Assembly: GCF_003003235.1 (NCBI RefSeq)
Contig: NZ_PVUE01000023.1
Span: 1 to 56,697, forward strand
Origin: Antricoccus suffuscus
GTDB taxonomy: Bacteria; Actinomycetota; Actinomycetes; Mycobacteriales; Antricoccaceae
Direction: 5' to 3'
DNA length: 56,697 nt
The translations under genes and the position numbers were made by a program. Below, piece after piece: positions 33,442-42,676 of the stretch (its first letter is position 1; every line of letters begins with the position of its first letter). The notes under the pieces were generated by a model. The model saw only the letters and a program-made list of their open reading frames with translations. It did no database searches and was not told the origin of the DNA.

Positions 33442-34490
33442 ACGCTCACTCCATGCGCGATCAGGATGGGAATCGGGTCGGTGGAGAACCCGCTACTGGC
33501 ATAGCCATTCTGGGGTACGCCAGCGTTGTAAATCTCCAGGTGCAGGTGCCTGCCGGTGACGTCGCCGGTGGCACCTTCGGTGCCGAGGGCAGTGCCCGCG
33601 CCGACCTGCTGGCCAGTCGCTACCGCGACGGTGCCTTCGGCCATGTGTCCGTAGCGGAACATGTAGCCGCTGCCGTCGTTTGCGACACCGACAACGCTGC
33701 ATCCGTACCCGTCGCTCTTGCATCCGGCCCAGGTGATGGTCATGGCGGTGATAGCGACTTCGGTGCCGGCATGTCCTGGCGTGGAGAGGTCGATCCCGGC
33801 GTGTAGAACGCCCCATCGGGGCCCGTAGGGGGATGTCAGGACACTGCCTGGTAGCGGGTGCGTCCAGGCTCCGCCGTCCGGTTGCGGTGCTGGCGCTGCT
33901 CCGGCGGGTTGGCAGTCCGCGCGGAATTTCGACTGGGCGAGGTCTGCGATTTTCGTGACGTACTTCTGGGTTTCGTTGTACGGCGGGACGCCTTGGTATT
34001 TCTCGACCGCGCCGGGACCCGCGTTATATGCAGCCAACGCGAGGTGTACGGCGTCCGCGCCGGTGGATTGCGCAATGGCCGCGACGCTGTCTTTGAGGGT
34101 CTTCATGTAGACGCCTTGCGCGGCAATAGCAGCGTGCGGGTCGAACGGGTCACCTTGCCCGTAGGCCTGCCACGTCCCCGGCATGAATTGCGCCAGGCCT
34201 TGTGCGCCTGCTCCAGAGGTCGCGTTAGCGTCCCAGCCCGACTCGGCTTCGAGTTGCGCGGCGAGTATCGCCGGGTCGATGCCGGCGCTACTGGCCGCGG
34301 CCAGGATGTCAGCGTCCCAGCCGTTCGGCACGGATCCCGGCCGAAGGCCGCCGCCGGCTGCGGGCGTGCAGCTAGTTGCGGCCGCGGGGGTTTGCTGCGG
34401 ATCGCCCGCGAAAAAGATCATGAACACGATCGCGATCGCGATGACGATCGCGATAGGAATCGCGGCCGCGCCGGCGAGGATTTTGACCAT
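33438..34490 (-). CDS. conjugation cell-wall hydrolase: lytic transglycosylase plus M23 peptidase
   Basis: A 350-residue bifunctional peptidoglycan enzyme. One N-terminal membrane span (ILAGAAAIPIAIVIAIAIVF) anchors it. Residues about 60-190 form a lytic transglycosylase domain (ILAAQLEAESGWDANATSGA with the catalytic Glu, AQGLAQFMPGTWQAYG, ALAAYNAGPGAV). The C-terminal 120 residues form an M23 endopeptidase (SPYGPRWGVLHAGIDLS, GRHLHLEIYN, zinc ligands visible). Such fusions open the cell wall for mating channels. The start at 34490 lies 2 bases past the upstream stop and is followed at once by the membrane span. Confidence 0.92.
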   Translation of the reverse strand: MVKILAGAAAIPIAIVIAIAIVFMIFFAGDPQQTPAAATSCTPAAGGGLRPGSVPNGWDADILAAASSAGIDPAILAAQLEAESGWDANATSGAGAQGLAQFMPGTWQAYGQGDPFDPHAAIAAQGVYMKTLKDSVAAIAQSTGADAVHLALAAYNAGPGAVEKYQGVPPYNETQKYVTKIADLAQSKFRADCQPAGAAPAPQPDGGAWTHPLPGSVLTSPYGPRWGVLHAGIDLSTPGHAGTEVAITAMTITWAGCKSDGYGCSVVGVANDGSGYMFRYGHMAEGTVAVATGQQVGAGTALGTEGATGDVTGRHLHLEIYNAGVPQNGYASSGFSTDPIPILIAHGVSV

Positions 34491-34492
34491 GA

Positions 34493-34930
34493 TCAGACGC
34501 CGTGGATGCGCCGCCGCGTGCGTTTCCACGCGGCACGCAGGCGTTGCTCGTTCTCCCCGGTGATGTTCGCAATCCGTGCCCATTCCTCGTCCGTCGGCGC
34601 TTGTGCGCCCCGTTCGAGTGCTCCCCATTTGGTGCTGCTGATGCCGAGCTGTGCGGCGGCGTCAGTTTGCGATAGCCCTGACCGCCCGCGGTAGTCCGCG
34701 AGGCTTGCCGCGCGGTGGTCGATGGCAATGAGACTGCGCACCGGCATCTCCAGCGCTTTCGCTATTTGGGCGACCCGGCGCGGCTGGGGGCTAAGCCGAC
34801 CATTCTCGTATTCTCCAAGCGTGACGCGGTTGATGCCGGCGCGTACCGCGAGTGTCTCCTGCGTCCAGCCGCGCTTCTTGCGGGCACGTCTCATTGCGGC
34901 GGGTCGAAATCCTTTCACCGGCACGCGCAC
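34493..34930 (-). CDS. double helix-turn-helix (XRE-type) regulator
   Basis: A 145-residue protein with two XRE-type DNA-binding modules: ARKKRGWTQETLAVRAGINR (about 16-70) and RGRSGLSQTDAAAQLGISST (about 80-135). The GTG at 34930 gives the full frame; an internal ATG at 34894 would also keep both domains. It sits between the leftward hydrolase unit and the rightward channel operon, with an inverted repeat in the divergent region, so it most likely controls transfer genes and itself. Confidence 0.82.
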   Translation of the reverse strand: MRVPVKGFRPAAMRRARKKRGWTQETLAVRAGINRVTLGEYENGRLSPQPRRVAQIAKALEMPVRSLIAIDHRAASLADYRGRSGLSQTDAAAQLGISSTKWGALERGAQAPTDEEWARIANITGENEQRLRAAWKRTRRRIHGV

Positions 34931-34981
34931 GCCGCCATTCTGTCAGGCCGTGATCAATACACGGCGATAGTAAGACTCCTA

Positions 34982-34998
34982 TGAACAATATAAGTTCA
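34982..34998. promoter_or_regulatory. candidate operator in the divergent transfer region
   Basis: TGAAC (34982-34986) and GTTCA (34994-34998) form an inverted repeat with a 7-base spacer inside an AT-rich stretch about 50 bases upstream of the double-HTH gene. Two more short inverted repeats follow (TTGCGCAA near 35005-35012, GCAAT-AC-ATTGC at 35010-35021). This spacing suits an XRE-type dimer, and the site would overlap a leftward promoter. Confidence 0.5.
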
Positions 34999-35127
34999 AT
35001 ACGCGTTGCGCAATACATTGCATTTTTAGGTGCGTTTCCCGTAAGGTGGAGTACAGAACGTGCTTGTCACCTGCACGTGATAGGCATAGACCACGCACAT
35101 CCCCGTCGCCGACTGAGAGGGAGCGCA

Positions 35128-36084
35128 ATGACCGCCAATCGCTCTATCGGATCTCGCTGGGGCGCGAAAGCGGTCGATCTACGCCGCGTGTCCGCGGCGA
35201 ATCTGCGTCGGTCATCTCCTGCCGCACTGTCGCCGGTAGTCGCTGATCAATCGTCGCCGGATCGTAGAAAAACACCGATACGGGACCTTCTACGATCCGG
35301 CACGGACAAGGCACGTAACGCCGTGATTGCCGACCGGCTCGCGGATGGCTGGGATCAGACCAGGCTGGTGATCATCGGTTCGTCCGCACACGCTGCCGGA
35401 TCATCGACCGTTGCGTCCAGTGCTGCAGCGGCCGCGGTGAATGCGGGTCAGTCGGTAGCCATCGTCGATGCGCACGACGTAGATATGCCCGGTGCCGCTG
35501 ACCGATTGGGGGTAGCGGTCCACCCGTGGTCAGCTGTGCAGCACGACCCGCCCGGCGCGTGGCTGGAGCAGCAGGCCGAGCAGTGGGCGCGCGAGACCGA
35601 AGGGCCGCTGGTCGTCGGGTCGGCGACAGGCTGGGTCGTGCCGCGACCGCGGGTGGCCGGACATGTCGCGCAGGGAATTGCACGCTCGTCGCGCACTCTG
35701 GTGATCGTCGAGTTACCGCCAGGGCCGGAGGCCGTGGGCGAGTACTTACGGCTGATCCCGCTCGAAGTAGCGCCACTAGTTGTCTGGGCAAGCCGTGCCG
35801 ATGCCGCCGAACTACGCCGGTGCGCTGCCCACCTGCGCCAGGTCGCCGAGGGTGTGGATCACGATCTGACGCGACTGGCAGTCCTCACCGTCTCCCACCT
35901 ACTGCCGCGAGTCGGTGCCGATGTCGCGTCGGCCGCCGCGTCGGCGGCCGACCAGACCGCCGGCCGAGTCAAGTTCCCGTTTGACTCGGGATTGGTGCCG
36001 TCAGCGGCAGCACTAACTCCGAAAAACCACCAGGTGACCGCCGCTGGTCGCGTGGTGGCCGCATGCGCCACCCTCACCCGATAG
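35128..36084 (+). CDS. P-loop-like conjugation protein with degenerate Walker A
   Basis: A 318-residue protein at the head of the rightward transfer operon. GAGAGGGAG lies just before the ATG at 35128, and the frame is open further upstream without support. The fold pattern resembles MinD/ParA-type ATPases (RLVIIGSSAHAAGSSTVASS, then AGQSVAIVDAHDVDMPG, TLVIVELPPGPEAVGEYLRL). The glycine/lysine loop is degenerate, with no GK(S/T), so ATP hydrolysis is doubtful. I infer a scaffold or regulatory role in the mating channel. Confidence 0.65.
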   Translation: MTANRSIGSRWGAKAVDLRRVSAANLRRSSPAALSPVVADQSSPDRRKTPIRDLLRSGTDKARNAVIADRLADGWDQTRLVIIGSSAHAAGSSTVASSAAAAAVNAGQSVAIVDAHDVDMPGAADRLGVAVHPWSAVQHDPPGAWLEQQAEQWARETEGPLVVGSATGWVVPRPRVAGHVAQGIARSSRTLVIVELPPGPEAVGEYLRLIPLEVAPLVVWASRADAAELRRCAAHLRQVAEGVDHDLTRLAVLTVSHLLPRVGADVASAAASAADQTAGRVKFPFDSGLVPSAAALTPKNHQVTAAGRVVAACATLTR

Positions 36085-36096
36085 AAGGAGATCCCC

Positions 36097-36420
36097 ATGC
36101 TTCTCATTGCTCAGCGGCTGTACTCGACCGTCATCGCGGACGATATCGTGCCACCGCTAGATCCCACGCAGGGTAAGGATGCGCCCGGCCTCACCGGCCT
36201 GGCAAAACTCATGAACAACCTCGCGGTGTATGCGCTCTATATCGCGGTGATCTCGGTGATCTTGGGCATCGTGATCGCGGTGGCCGGCCCGCGGATCGGG
36301 TTTCACCACGCCAAGGCACTCGGTGTCGGAGGCGTCGTCGGTGGCTTTGTGATCGGCATTGTGGTGGCGCTGTCTCGCACGACGGTGCTGTCGGGTTACG
36401 ACTGGTTCGCCACCGCGTGA
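36097..36420 (+). CDS. small membrane protein of the transfer operon
   Basis: A 107-residue protein with two hydrophobic spans (AVYALYIAVISVILGIVIAV and GVGGVVGGFVIGIVVALS) after a 40-residue N-terminal tail. Size, topology and position resemble VirB2/TrbC- or PrgI-like small channel subunits, but no sequence signature proves this. It starts 12 bases after the preceding stop and has AGAAGGAG just before its ATG. Confidence 0.7.
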   Translation: MLLIAQRLYSTVIADDIVPPLDPTQGKDAPGLTGLAKLMNNLAVYALYIAVISVILGIVIAVAGPRIGFHHAKALGVGGVVGGFVIGIVVALSRTTVLSGYDWFATA

Positions 36421-36430
36421 GGACATCGCG

Positions 36431-37087
36431 ATGACTACAGGACTGGAACGCTCCCGGCGCCGCACGATCCGCATCATCACCGTCGCCGCCGTGGTTCTGG
36501 CGGCAGCGGCCGGTGTAGTCGGCGGGCACTATCTGTGGCCCGGCTCGGCCAAAGCCTCGGCCGCAGATAGTCACAACCCGAACGATGACCTTTCCGCGCA
36601 GAACAAAAAATACGGGATCGACGGCACGCCACACGGCCCGTCGTACGTGAAGAACAATATTCCGCTGGGTTATACCCATGATGCGGCGGGCGCGGAAGCG
36701 GCCGCCGTGAACTGGGTCCGCCTCAATACGTACACGCCGCAGATGGCCGGTGATCCTGACGCGCGGGCGGTCACGATCTCGGACAAAGCAAAGCCGGGGA
36801 AGGTGTTCAGCAAGAACAACGCGGGTTCCTTTACCTTCCCGACATGGGTGGGTTCGAGTGACATGACCGCCGATAAAGGCACGGTGCGCGTTATTTCCGG
36901 CGCGACAGACGACGCATCCTCCGGACTCACCACGGCGTTGGTTACATACTCCGTCGTGTGGGAGAACAAGGACTGGAAGATCCTGGACTCGACGTGGGAG
37001 CAAATCGACTCCGTGCTTGACCTTGTCGACCAGTACGGCCTGAGGCCGGTCATCGGTCCACTTATTGGCTTGTCGGCGAAGGACTAG
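36431..37087 (+). CDS. single-span VirB8-like conjugation protein
   Basis: A 218-residue protein with a basic N-terminus, one membrane span (IITVAAVVLAAAAGVVGGHY) and an extracytoplasmic domain. The C-terminal ALVTYSVVWENKDWKILDST has the beta-sheet look of VirB8/NTF2-like folds of type IV secretion assembly factors. The ATG at 36431, with GAGGAC 6 bases upstream, is preferred over the earlier open frame. The assignment is from topology and position, not from a strong motif. Confidence 0.65.
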   Translation: MTTGLERSRRRTIRIITVAAVVLAAAAGVVGGHYLWPGSAKASAADSHNPNDDLSAQNKKYGIDGTPHGPSYVKNNIPLGYTHDAAGAEAAAVNWVRLNTYTPQMAGDPDARAVTISDKAKPGKVFSKNNAGSFTFPTWVGSSDMTADKGTVRVISGATDDASSGLTTALVTYSVVWENKDWKILDSTWEQIDSVLDLVDQYGLRPVIGPLIGLSAKD

Positions 37088-37091
37088 CCAG

Positions 37092-39578
37092 ATGCGCTCT
37101 CGCCGTCGCCTCCTCGTCCTCGCCGCGCTCATTGTGGCGCTGACGGTGGGGGCCCCGGTGGTGGCGCACGCAGCACCGCCGCCGCAGGCGATCGATGCGG
37201 CGAATCCGTCGTATCCCGACCAGTTCCCGGACTATTTGAAGAAGTTCGTGTGGGGATCGGCGGAGAACACATCCAGCTACGCCGATAAGCCGTGCACGTC
37301 GGATATCACCGGCGAGCAGGGGAGCGGCTTCGCGGCCGGGCAGTATCTGCTCGATTTCGCGGCACACGCCGGGGGCTTGTTGTTCTGGTCGATGAAGAAG
37401 TCCGGGGAGGATCCACCGCAGTTCGATTACCGCAACCCATACAAGGATCCAATCAAGGGTCCGCCAGGTGTCGTCTCTCCGGTGCCGATGAGCCCGGAAC
37501 CGTTTGCCGAGACGCTACAGTCAGGCTGCGCCAGCGATCTAGCGACATTCGGCACGCCGAACCCGGACTCGATGATGGGCTTCGACTTCATCAGCAAGCC
37601 CGATGCGCAGTCGGTGAAGTACATCGAACAGCATGCGACGAGCTGGCCCGGTGGCGTCAAGAAAGCGACCGACCCGTACCCGGCACCGACGAACAACGAG
37701 GTGAACGCGGGCTGGGATGCGTGGGCTGGCACACTCGGGATCAAGAGCGACTTCTCCAATCTGTGCGACGGCGACGGCAGCGCGGGCGTCTCGCTGTGTG
37801 GGTATGCGTCCTTCCTCGACTGCAGCAAGCCCGGCGCCGGCAACCAAGACGCGATCGATACCTGCAAGGCGTGGAATCTCGTCACGGCCTACACCATCCG
37901 GCAGTTGGCGTCATCGCTAACGCTGGATGACCAGAGCGGCTTCATCGGCGGCATGGCGAAGGCCTTCACCGCCGTCCTCACGTTGATCACCACCGTGCCG
38001 GTGGCGATTGTCGACGTCGGGTATCACGTCGCCGCCGGTGCCGTCTGGCTGGCGTACAAGATCGTCGAAGTGGCCGCCGACATCATCAAGTGTGTCTCCG
38101 ACCAGGGTGACACCTGTATCGCGAACTGGACGGCGAAGGCGTTCGTGGCCAGCCTGGAACTGATACCGAAGGCCGCCGAGGCCAGCTCGTTCTCGGTGGC
38201 CGACCTCACCAACTCGGCTCTGACGCCGCTGTGGTCTCAGCTGCTCACCCTCGCGTTCTACCTCGTGATGATCCTGTTCCTCGGCTCGGTGATCCTGTCA
38301 GCGATCCGGCTGCGCTTGGGTGACATCCTGATCTCCTTCGTGGGTCTGCTGAAGTTCGCGGTGTTCGCCGCGTTGGGGCTCACCGCCGTCGCCGTGCTCA
38401 TAGAAGTGACGGACGCGATCTCGGATTTCATCGCCGGCGGCCAGGGGACCGCCGCAGTGATGACTCAGTTCAAGAACATGATGATCGAGAAGTTGACCGG
38501 CGCCGGCCAGATCTCGGGCGTGTTGTTGGTGGCGATCTTCGCCGTCTTCGGCACCATCGCCGCAGTCATCATCTGGGTCCAGTTCTTCTTCCGGAACGTA
38601 TGGATACTGCTCGCGATCACCGTGATCATCCTGCAGGCCGCGGGCCTGGCCGGGTGGGAAGCCACCCGTAAATGGACACCGCGGGCCTTGAATGCCCTAT
38701 GGCTGGTCCTGCTGGTGAAGCCGATGACGGTGCTGGTGTTCGCAGTGTCGATGAACCTCATTGGCAATGGCGACGGGCTGTCTGACTTCATCGGCGGCGT
38801 CGTCGTACTGATCATGGCCGCAGTGTTGCCGCCGGGGCTAGTGAAGTTGTTCTCGCTGGTCGGTAGCGCGATAGGCAGCGGCCAGCTGGGTGGCTCGTTC
38901 ACCGGCCGCGGCTCCTCGGCGATTGGCTCGGGCCTGGCCGGCGCTGCGGGCGGGTATGGCATGAGCACGTTTGCCCGAAACGCGCCGGGCGCCTCAGTGG
39001 GCGCGAAAGGTGCCACCGCGAGGGGCGGCGCGGCGGCGATGGCCGGCGGTGCTGCTGGCGGTGCAGCTCGACTGGTTGGGGCTGCGGCAAAAGCGGCAGG
39101 CGACGCGGTGAGCAGCGCGGGGGGCGTCCACGGCGGGGGCCAAGGATCTATGACTCCCGCTCTCGCCTCTGCGGCCTCGGTCGCTGCCGCAGGATTCAGG
39201 GGCGGCGGATCATCGTCAGCCTCCCGCGGCTCGTCACCGGCGCAGCCGCCCAGTCCAGCTCAGGACGTTGGCGGCGCGGATTCTGCTCACGAGCCGTCGA
39301 ACCCTACGGGCGCAGCCGAGTCGTCCGAGGCCCAGCAAACGCGAGCCTCCTCGTCGCCGGGGGCCTCCTCCGCGGTGGCGTCGGACTCGGGCGGCGATCC
39401 GCAGATCTCGCCGCAAGTTCCGGACCAATCCTCGCCACGGGACGCAGCGGCCCGGACCGCGCGACCGCCCACACCACCGGTCACCCCGCTGCCGTCGGGC
39501 GGTTCCTCAGCGCCTGGAACAGCCGAGCAGGCGCCGCAGCCGCCGCTCGGCCCAGCTCCCCCTAACGGAAGGTGGTAG
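37092..39578 (+). CDS. VirB6/TrbL-like polytopic conjugation protein with disordered tail
   Basis: An 828-residue protein with a signal peptide (LLVLAALIVALTVGAPVVAH, cleavage near AHA), an extracytoplasmic part containing several Cys, then seven or so membrane spans between about residues 280 and 610 (for example LLTLAFYLVMILFLGSVILS). The last 220 residues are Gly/Ala/Ser/Pro-rich and probably disordered. This layout matches the large channel-forming subunit of actinobacterial conjugation systems. The ATG at 37092 begins the signal peptide and has AAGGA about 10 bases upstream. Confidence 0.82.
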   Translation: MRSRRRLLVLAALIVALTVGAPVVAHAAPPPQAIDAANPSYPDQFPDYLKKFVWGSAENTSSYADKPCTSDITGEQGSGFAAGQYLLDFAAHAGGLLFWSMKKSGEDPPQFDYRNPYKDPIKGPPGVVSPVPMSPEPFAETLQSGCASDLATFGTPNPDSMMGFDFISKPDAQSVKYIEQHATSWPGGVKKATDPYPAPTNNEVNAGWDAWAGTLGIKSDFSNLCDGDGSAGVSLCGYASFLDCSKPGAGNQDAIDTCKAWNLVTAYTIRQLASSLTLDDQSGFIGGMAKAFTAVLTLITTVPVAIVDVGYHVAAGAVWLAYKIVEVAADIIKCVSDQGDTCIANWTAKAFVASLELIPKAAEASSFSVADLTNSALTPLWSQLLTLAFYLVMILFLGSVILSAIRLRLGDILISFVGLLKFAVFAALGLTAVAVLIEVTDAISDFIAGGQGTAAVMTQFKNMMIEKLTGAGQISGVLLVAIFAVFGTIAAVIIWVQFFFRNVWILLAITVIILQAAGLAGWEATRKWTPRALNALWLVLLVKPMTVLVFAVSMNLIGNGDGLSDFIGGVVVLIMAAVLPPGLVKLFSLVGSAIGSGQLGGSFTGRGSSAIGSGLAGAAGGYGMSTFARNAPGASVGAKGATARGGAAAMAGGAAGGAARLVGAAAKAAGDAVSSAGGVHGGGQGSMTPALASAASVAAAGFRGGGSSSASRGSSPAQPPSPAQDVGGADSAHEPSNPTGAAESSEAQQTRASSSPGASSAVASDSGGDPQISPQVPDQSSPRDAAARTARPPTPPVTPLPSGGSSAPGTAEQAPQPPLGPAPPNGRW

Positions 39579-39581
39579 GTC

Positions 39582-41126
39582 ATGACGACGTCACAGTCTG
39601 AAGGATCCGAACTCCGCGTGATTTTCGCGAAACGCCGCAGCACGGGCCTAGTGTTCGGGTTGAGCGTTCCTCAGCTCGTGCTGATGGGTGCCGCGGTCGC
39701 GCTGATCACGATCGCGACTCAGGATGTGCCCGGTCCGGTGCGGATGGGGCTGCTCGTCCTGGCCACCGTTGTTGCCGCGGGCGCGTACGTGCGCCACTTT
39801 GGTCGTCCGTTCGCGGACTACATTCCCTCGTTGGTGGGGGAGGGAGTGCTCCGGCTCGCCCGTGCCCGTACGTATCGCGGAGGTCCCGCGCGAGCAGCCT
39901 ACGCACGCGCGAGCGACTTGCCCGGATCAGCGTTGCCGGGGTCTTTGTCGACCATCTCGTTCGAATCGTTCGACGTCGGTGCCGGGGAAAGCGTCGGCGT
40001 TGCCCGCGATAGCCAGGACGGCACGGTGACCGGCGTGTTGCAGGTCGCCGGCGACACGTTTTCTTTGCTGAGTACGCACGAGCGCGCGGCCCGTGCCCGC
40101 GCGCTGCAGCGGTGGCTCGATGGGATGGCTCAGCCAGACTCGCCCATCGTCGCGGTCCAGTTTCTGACCGTGGTGCTGCCCGATGATGGTGATGAGGTGC
40201 ACCGGACCTGGCGGACGCGGCGGGTGGACTCGGTGAACGAGTTCGCGGACCAGATCTACTCCGAGGCGCTGAACCGCGACACTCGCGGCGGGTGGACGCA
40301 CGAGAGCTATATCGCGATCAGGATCGACCCCTCAGCGAACCGCGCGGTCCGCTCCCAGGTGAAAACAAACGGTGGCCGCGAATATGGCGCCGTCACGTTG
40401 CTGTGGGAGTGGATGAACCAGGCCGCGACTGATTTGCGCGACGCGGGCTTGAGTGTGCTGGGCTGGCTCCCGGAACGTGGGGTCGCCGCCGTGGTGCGGC
40501 GCGCGTTTGACCCGGACTCCTCGTCGATGATCGCCCGCCGCGGCGGCGGGCTCGGGGACCAGGCCGGCGGTGATGACGGCCTGCCCTCGGGTGTCGCGCC
40601 GGAGATGTGCGGCCCGATGCGTGCTGAGGCCGCGATGTCCTACTACGCACACGACGGCTACCTGACCCGCAGCTGGTGGGTGACCGAATGGCCCCGCGCG
40701 AAGGAGGGAGTGCCGGTAGGTTTTCTGCAGCCGCTGCTACTCGAGGCGAACTGTTGGCACACCGTATCGCTGACGTTGACGCCGCTGGCCGGGCGTAAGG
40801 CGCAACGCGCGATCGATTTGCAGGCCTCGACCCAAGACGCGAAACGGCAGATGGATGAGAAGGCGAAACGTCGCCGTCGTCGCCGCGACCAGCGAGAGGA
40901 AGCCGACGTTGACCGCCGTGAGGTCGAGCTCGTCGACGGTTACTCCTCGTGGAATGTCACCGGTCTGGTGACCTGCACGGCTAGTGATGAAGGCAAACTG
41001 CTCGCTGCCGGGTCGAGCATCACCAGCACGATGAACAAGGCATCCCTGGAGGGCCAGATCTGGTACGTCGAGCAAGACCAAGCCATGTTCTGTGGCGCCT
41101 TGCCACTGGCGAGGATCCCGTCATGA
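39582..41126 (+). CDS. SCO6880-family conjugation protein
   Basis: A 514-residue protein matching the actinobacterial SCO6880 family, which combines a PrgI-like N-terminus and a VirB4 N-terminal-like region. Two membrane spans lie near residues 25-70 (LVFGLSVPQLVLMGAAVALI and GLLVLATVVAAGAYV). The rest is soluble, with AYARASDLPGSALPGSLSTI, GVLQVAGDTFSLLSTHERAA and the late YLTRSWWVTEWPRAK block. It has no Walker motifs; the ATPase is in the next gene, overlapping by ATGA. Together they replace a single VirB4. Confidence 0.88.
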   Translation: MTTSQSEGSELRVIFAKRRSTGLVFGLSVPQLVLMGAAVALITIATQDVPGPVRMGLLVLATVVAAGAYVRHFGRPFADYIPSLVGEGVLRLARARTYRGGPARAAYARASDLPGSALPGSLSTISFESFDVGAGESVGVARDSQDGTVTGVLQVAGDTFSLLSTHERAARARALQRWLDGMAQPDSPIVAVQFLTVVLPDDGDEVHRTWRTRRVDSVNEFADQIYSEALNRDTRGGWTHESYIAIRIDPSANRAVRSQVKTNGGREYGAVTLLWEWMNQAATDLRDAGLSVLGWLPERGVAAVVRRAFDPDSSSMIARRGGGLGDQAGGDDGLPSGVAPEMCGPMRAEAAMSYYAHDGYLTRSWWVTEWPRAKEGVPVGFLQPLLLEANCWHTVSLTLTPLAGRKAQRAIDLQASTQDAKRQMDEKAKRRRRRRDQREEADVDRREVELVDGYSSWNVTGLVTCTASDEGKLLAAGSSITSTMNKASLEGQIWYVEQDQAMFCGALPLARIPS

Positions 41127-42670
41127 GCCGGCGCGCCGGGAACGCACCCGTCCTCGACTCACCGCTGCTGGACCCGAACGACGCTACCTCGCCGAGTCGC
41201 CGCGTCGAGCTGCTGCGCACGCTGCATCCGGACCGGGCCGCTGACCCGCCGCCAGCCTCTGGCTGGCCGAAGTGGCTGCCACGTCCAGGCGTTGGCCCCC
41301 GCGGCCGGTACGCCGGCCGGGTGCCACTGCCGCTGCGGATCCCCACCCATACCGAGTCGACTCGGTCCTTATGCGGCCTGTATCCATGGCTGGCCGGCGC
41401 CGGCCTGCCCCAGCTCGGTCCGCTGATCGGCCGAGACCGATTCTCCCGGCAGCGGTTCTGTTACGACCCGTGGCAGCTGTATGCCGCGGGACTACTGGAG
41501 GACGCGGGAATCATTGAGACCGGCGCTATCGGCTCCGGGAAAACATCGCTCAGCATGAGCCTGCTGGTACGAAGCCTCGCATTCGGGCACAGCTTCGCCG
41601 TTCCCGCCGACATGAAAGGTGAATGGGTCACCCTCGCCGAGAAGGTCGGCGGCACGGTCCTGCGGTTGGGACCGGGGATGTTCGAACGGCTCAACGCCCT
41701 GGCAATGCCGGCAAAGCCGGACGGCATCGCGCCCGAGCAGTGGTGGATGACCGTCCGCACACATTGGGAGGAACTGATCGCGAGCCTGGTCCGGACGCTG
41801 CTTCCGGGCCAGCGCGAACTGGCGCCGTTTGAGTCGACAGCCATCGAGACCGCGCTGACCACAGCAAGCAGGTGGGACGAGGTCGGCGGCGCCATCGCCC
41901 GGCTGCAGCCGTTGAGCCTCGGCAGGCTCGTCGACCAGCTGCGCGACCCGGACGAGCACATGGCAGACGTGATCGGGATGCCCGTCGAACGGCTCAAAGA
42001 AGAACTGCGCGATATCTACCTCACGTTGCGCCGGCTCACCGCAGGGAGCCTCGGCGGCCTGGTCGACGATGAGCGGGAGGATAACCAGATCGACGTGGCA
42101 ACCCCGACCGTGGTGGACCTCTCGCGCGTGCAGGCGAGTGACGCGTCGATCGCCCTGGTGATGGCATGCACGCAGTCCACGATCGAGCTGGCGGCCGCGC
42201 ACCGCGTCGCCCGCCGATTCATCGTGTACGACGAGGCGTGGCGACTGATGAGGTTCCCCGCGCTGGTCGGGCGAATCAACGCCGGGCAGCGCCTTTCCCG
42301 CAAGAACGGGGGCTCGACAGTGTTGATCACACACCGCATTACCGACCTTGAACTCGGTGGCGCGGAGTCCCGCGGCTACGCGATGGATCTACTCGGTGAC
42401 TGCTCGACCCGGATCGTGTACCGGCAACGCGCGGACGCGATCGACGCGACCGCGCGGCTGCTGGACCTCAGCGACGCGCAGTCACAGTTTCTACCGCAGC
42501 TGCAACAAGGCTGCGCGCTGTGGCAGATCCGTAACGAGCCCTACATGATCGACCATTTCGTGCCCAAGCCGTCCGCGGAATGGGACCTGGTCAACTCTGA
42601 CGCGGCGATGGTCGCCGACTACCACTCACTCGCGGACGTACCGTCCGCGGACTTGTTCGCGGGAGTGTGA
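41123..42670 (+). CDS. VirB4-type conjugation ATPase
   Basis: A 515-residue ATPase energising the mating channel. Walker A GAIGSGKTS is near residue 133 and Walker B RFIVYDEAWRLM near 364, with the following GGSTVLITHRITDLELGG typical of VirB4/TraC-like enzymes. The N-terminal VirB4 region is absent and is supplied by the upstream SCO6880-family gene, with which it overlaps by ATGA. Length and motif spacing are intact. Confidence 0.9.
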   Translation: MSRRAGNAPVLDSPLLDPNDATSPSRRVELLRTLHPDRAADPPPASGWPKWLPRPGVGPRGRYAGRVPLPLRIPTHTESTRSLCGLYPWLAGAGLPQLGPLIGRDRFSRQRFCYDPWQLYAAGLLEDAGIIETGAIGSGKTSLSMSLLVRSLAFGHSFAVPADMKGEWVTLAEKVGGTVLRLGPGMFERLNALAMPAKPDGIAPEQWWMTVRTHWEELIASLVRTLLPGQRELAPFESTAIETALTTASRWDEVGGAIARLQPLSLGRLVDQLRDPDEHMADVIGMPVERLKEELRDIYLTLRRLTAGSLGGLVDDEREDNQIDVATPTVVDLSRVQASDASIALVMACTQSTIELAAAHRVARRFIVYDEAWRLMRFPALVGRINAGQRLSRKNGGSTVLITHRITDLELGGAESRGYAMDLLGDCSTRIVYRQRADAIDATARLLDLSDAQSQFLPQLQQGCALWQIRNEPYMIDHFVPKPSAEWDLVNSDAAMVADYHSLADVPSADLFAGV

Positions 42671-42676
42671 TCACCG

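Noticed and set aside
41492-42334. Minus-strand open frame of 280 codons
   Set aside because: It is antisense to the VirB4-type ATPase with clear Walker motifs.
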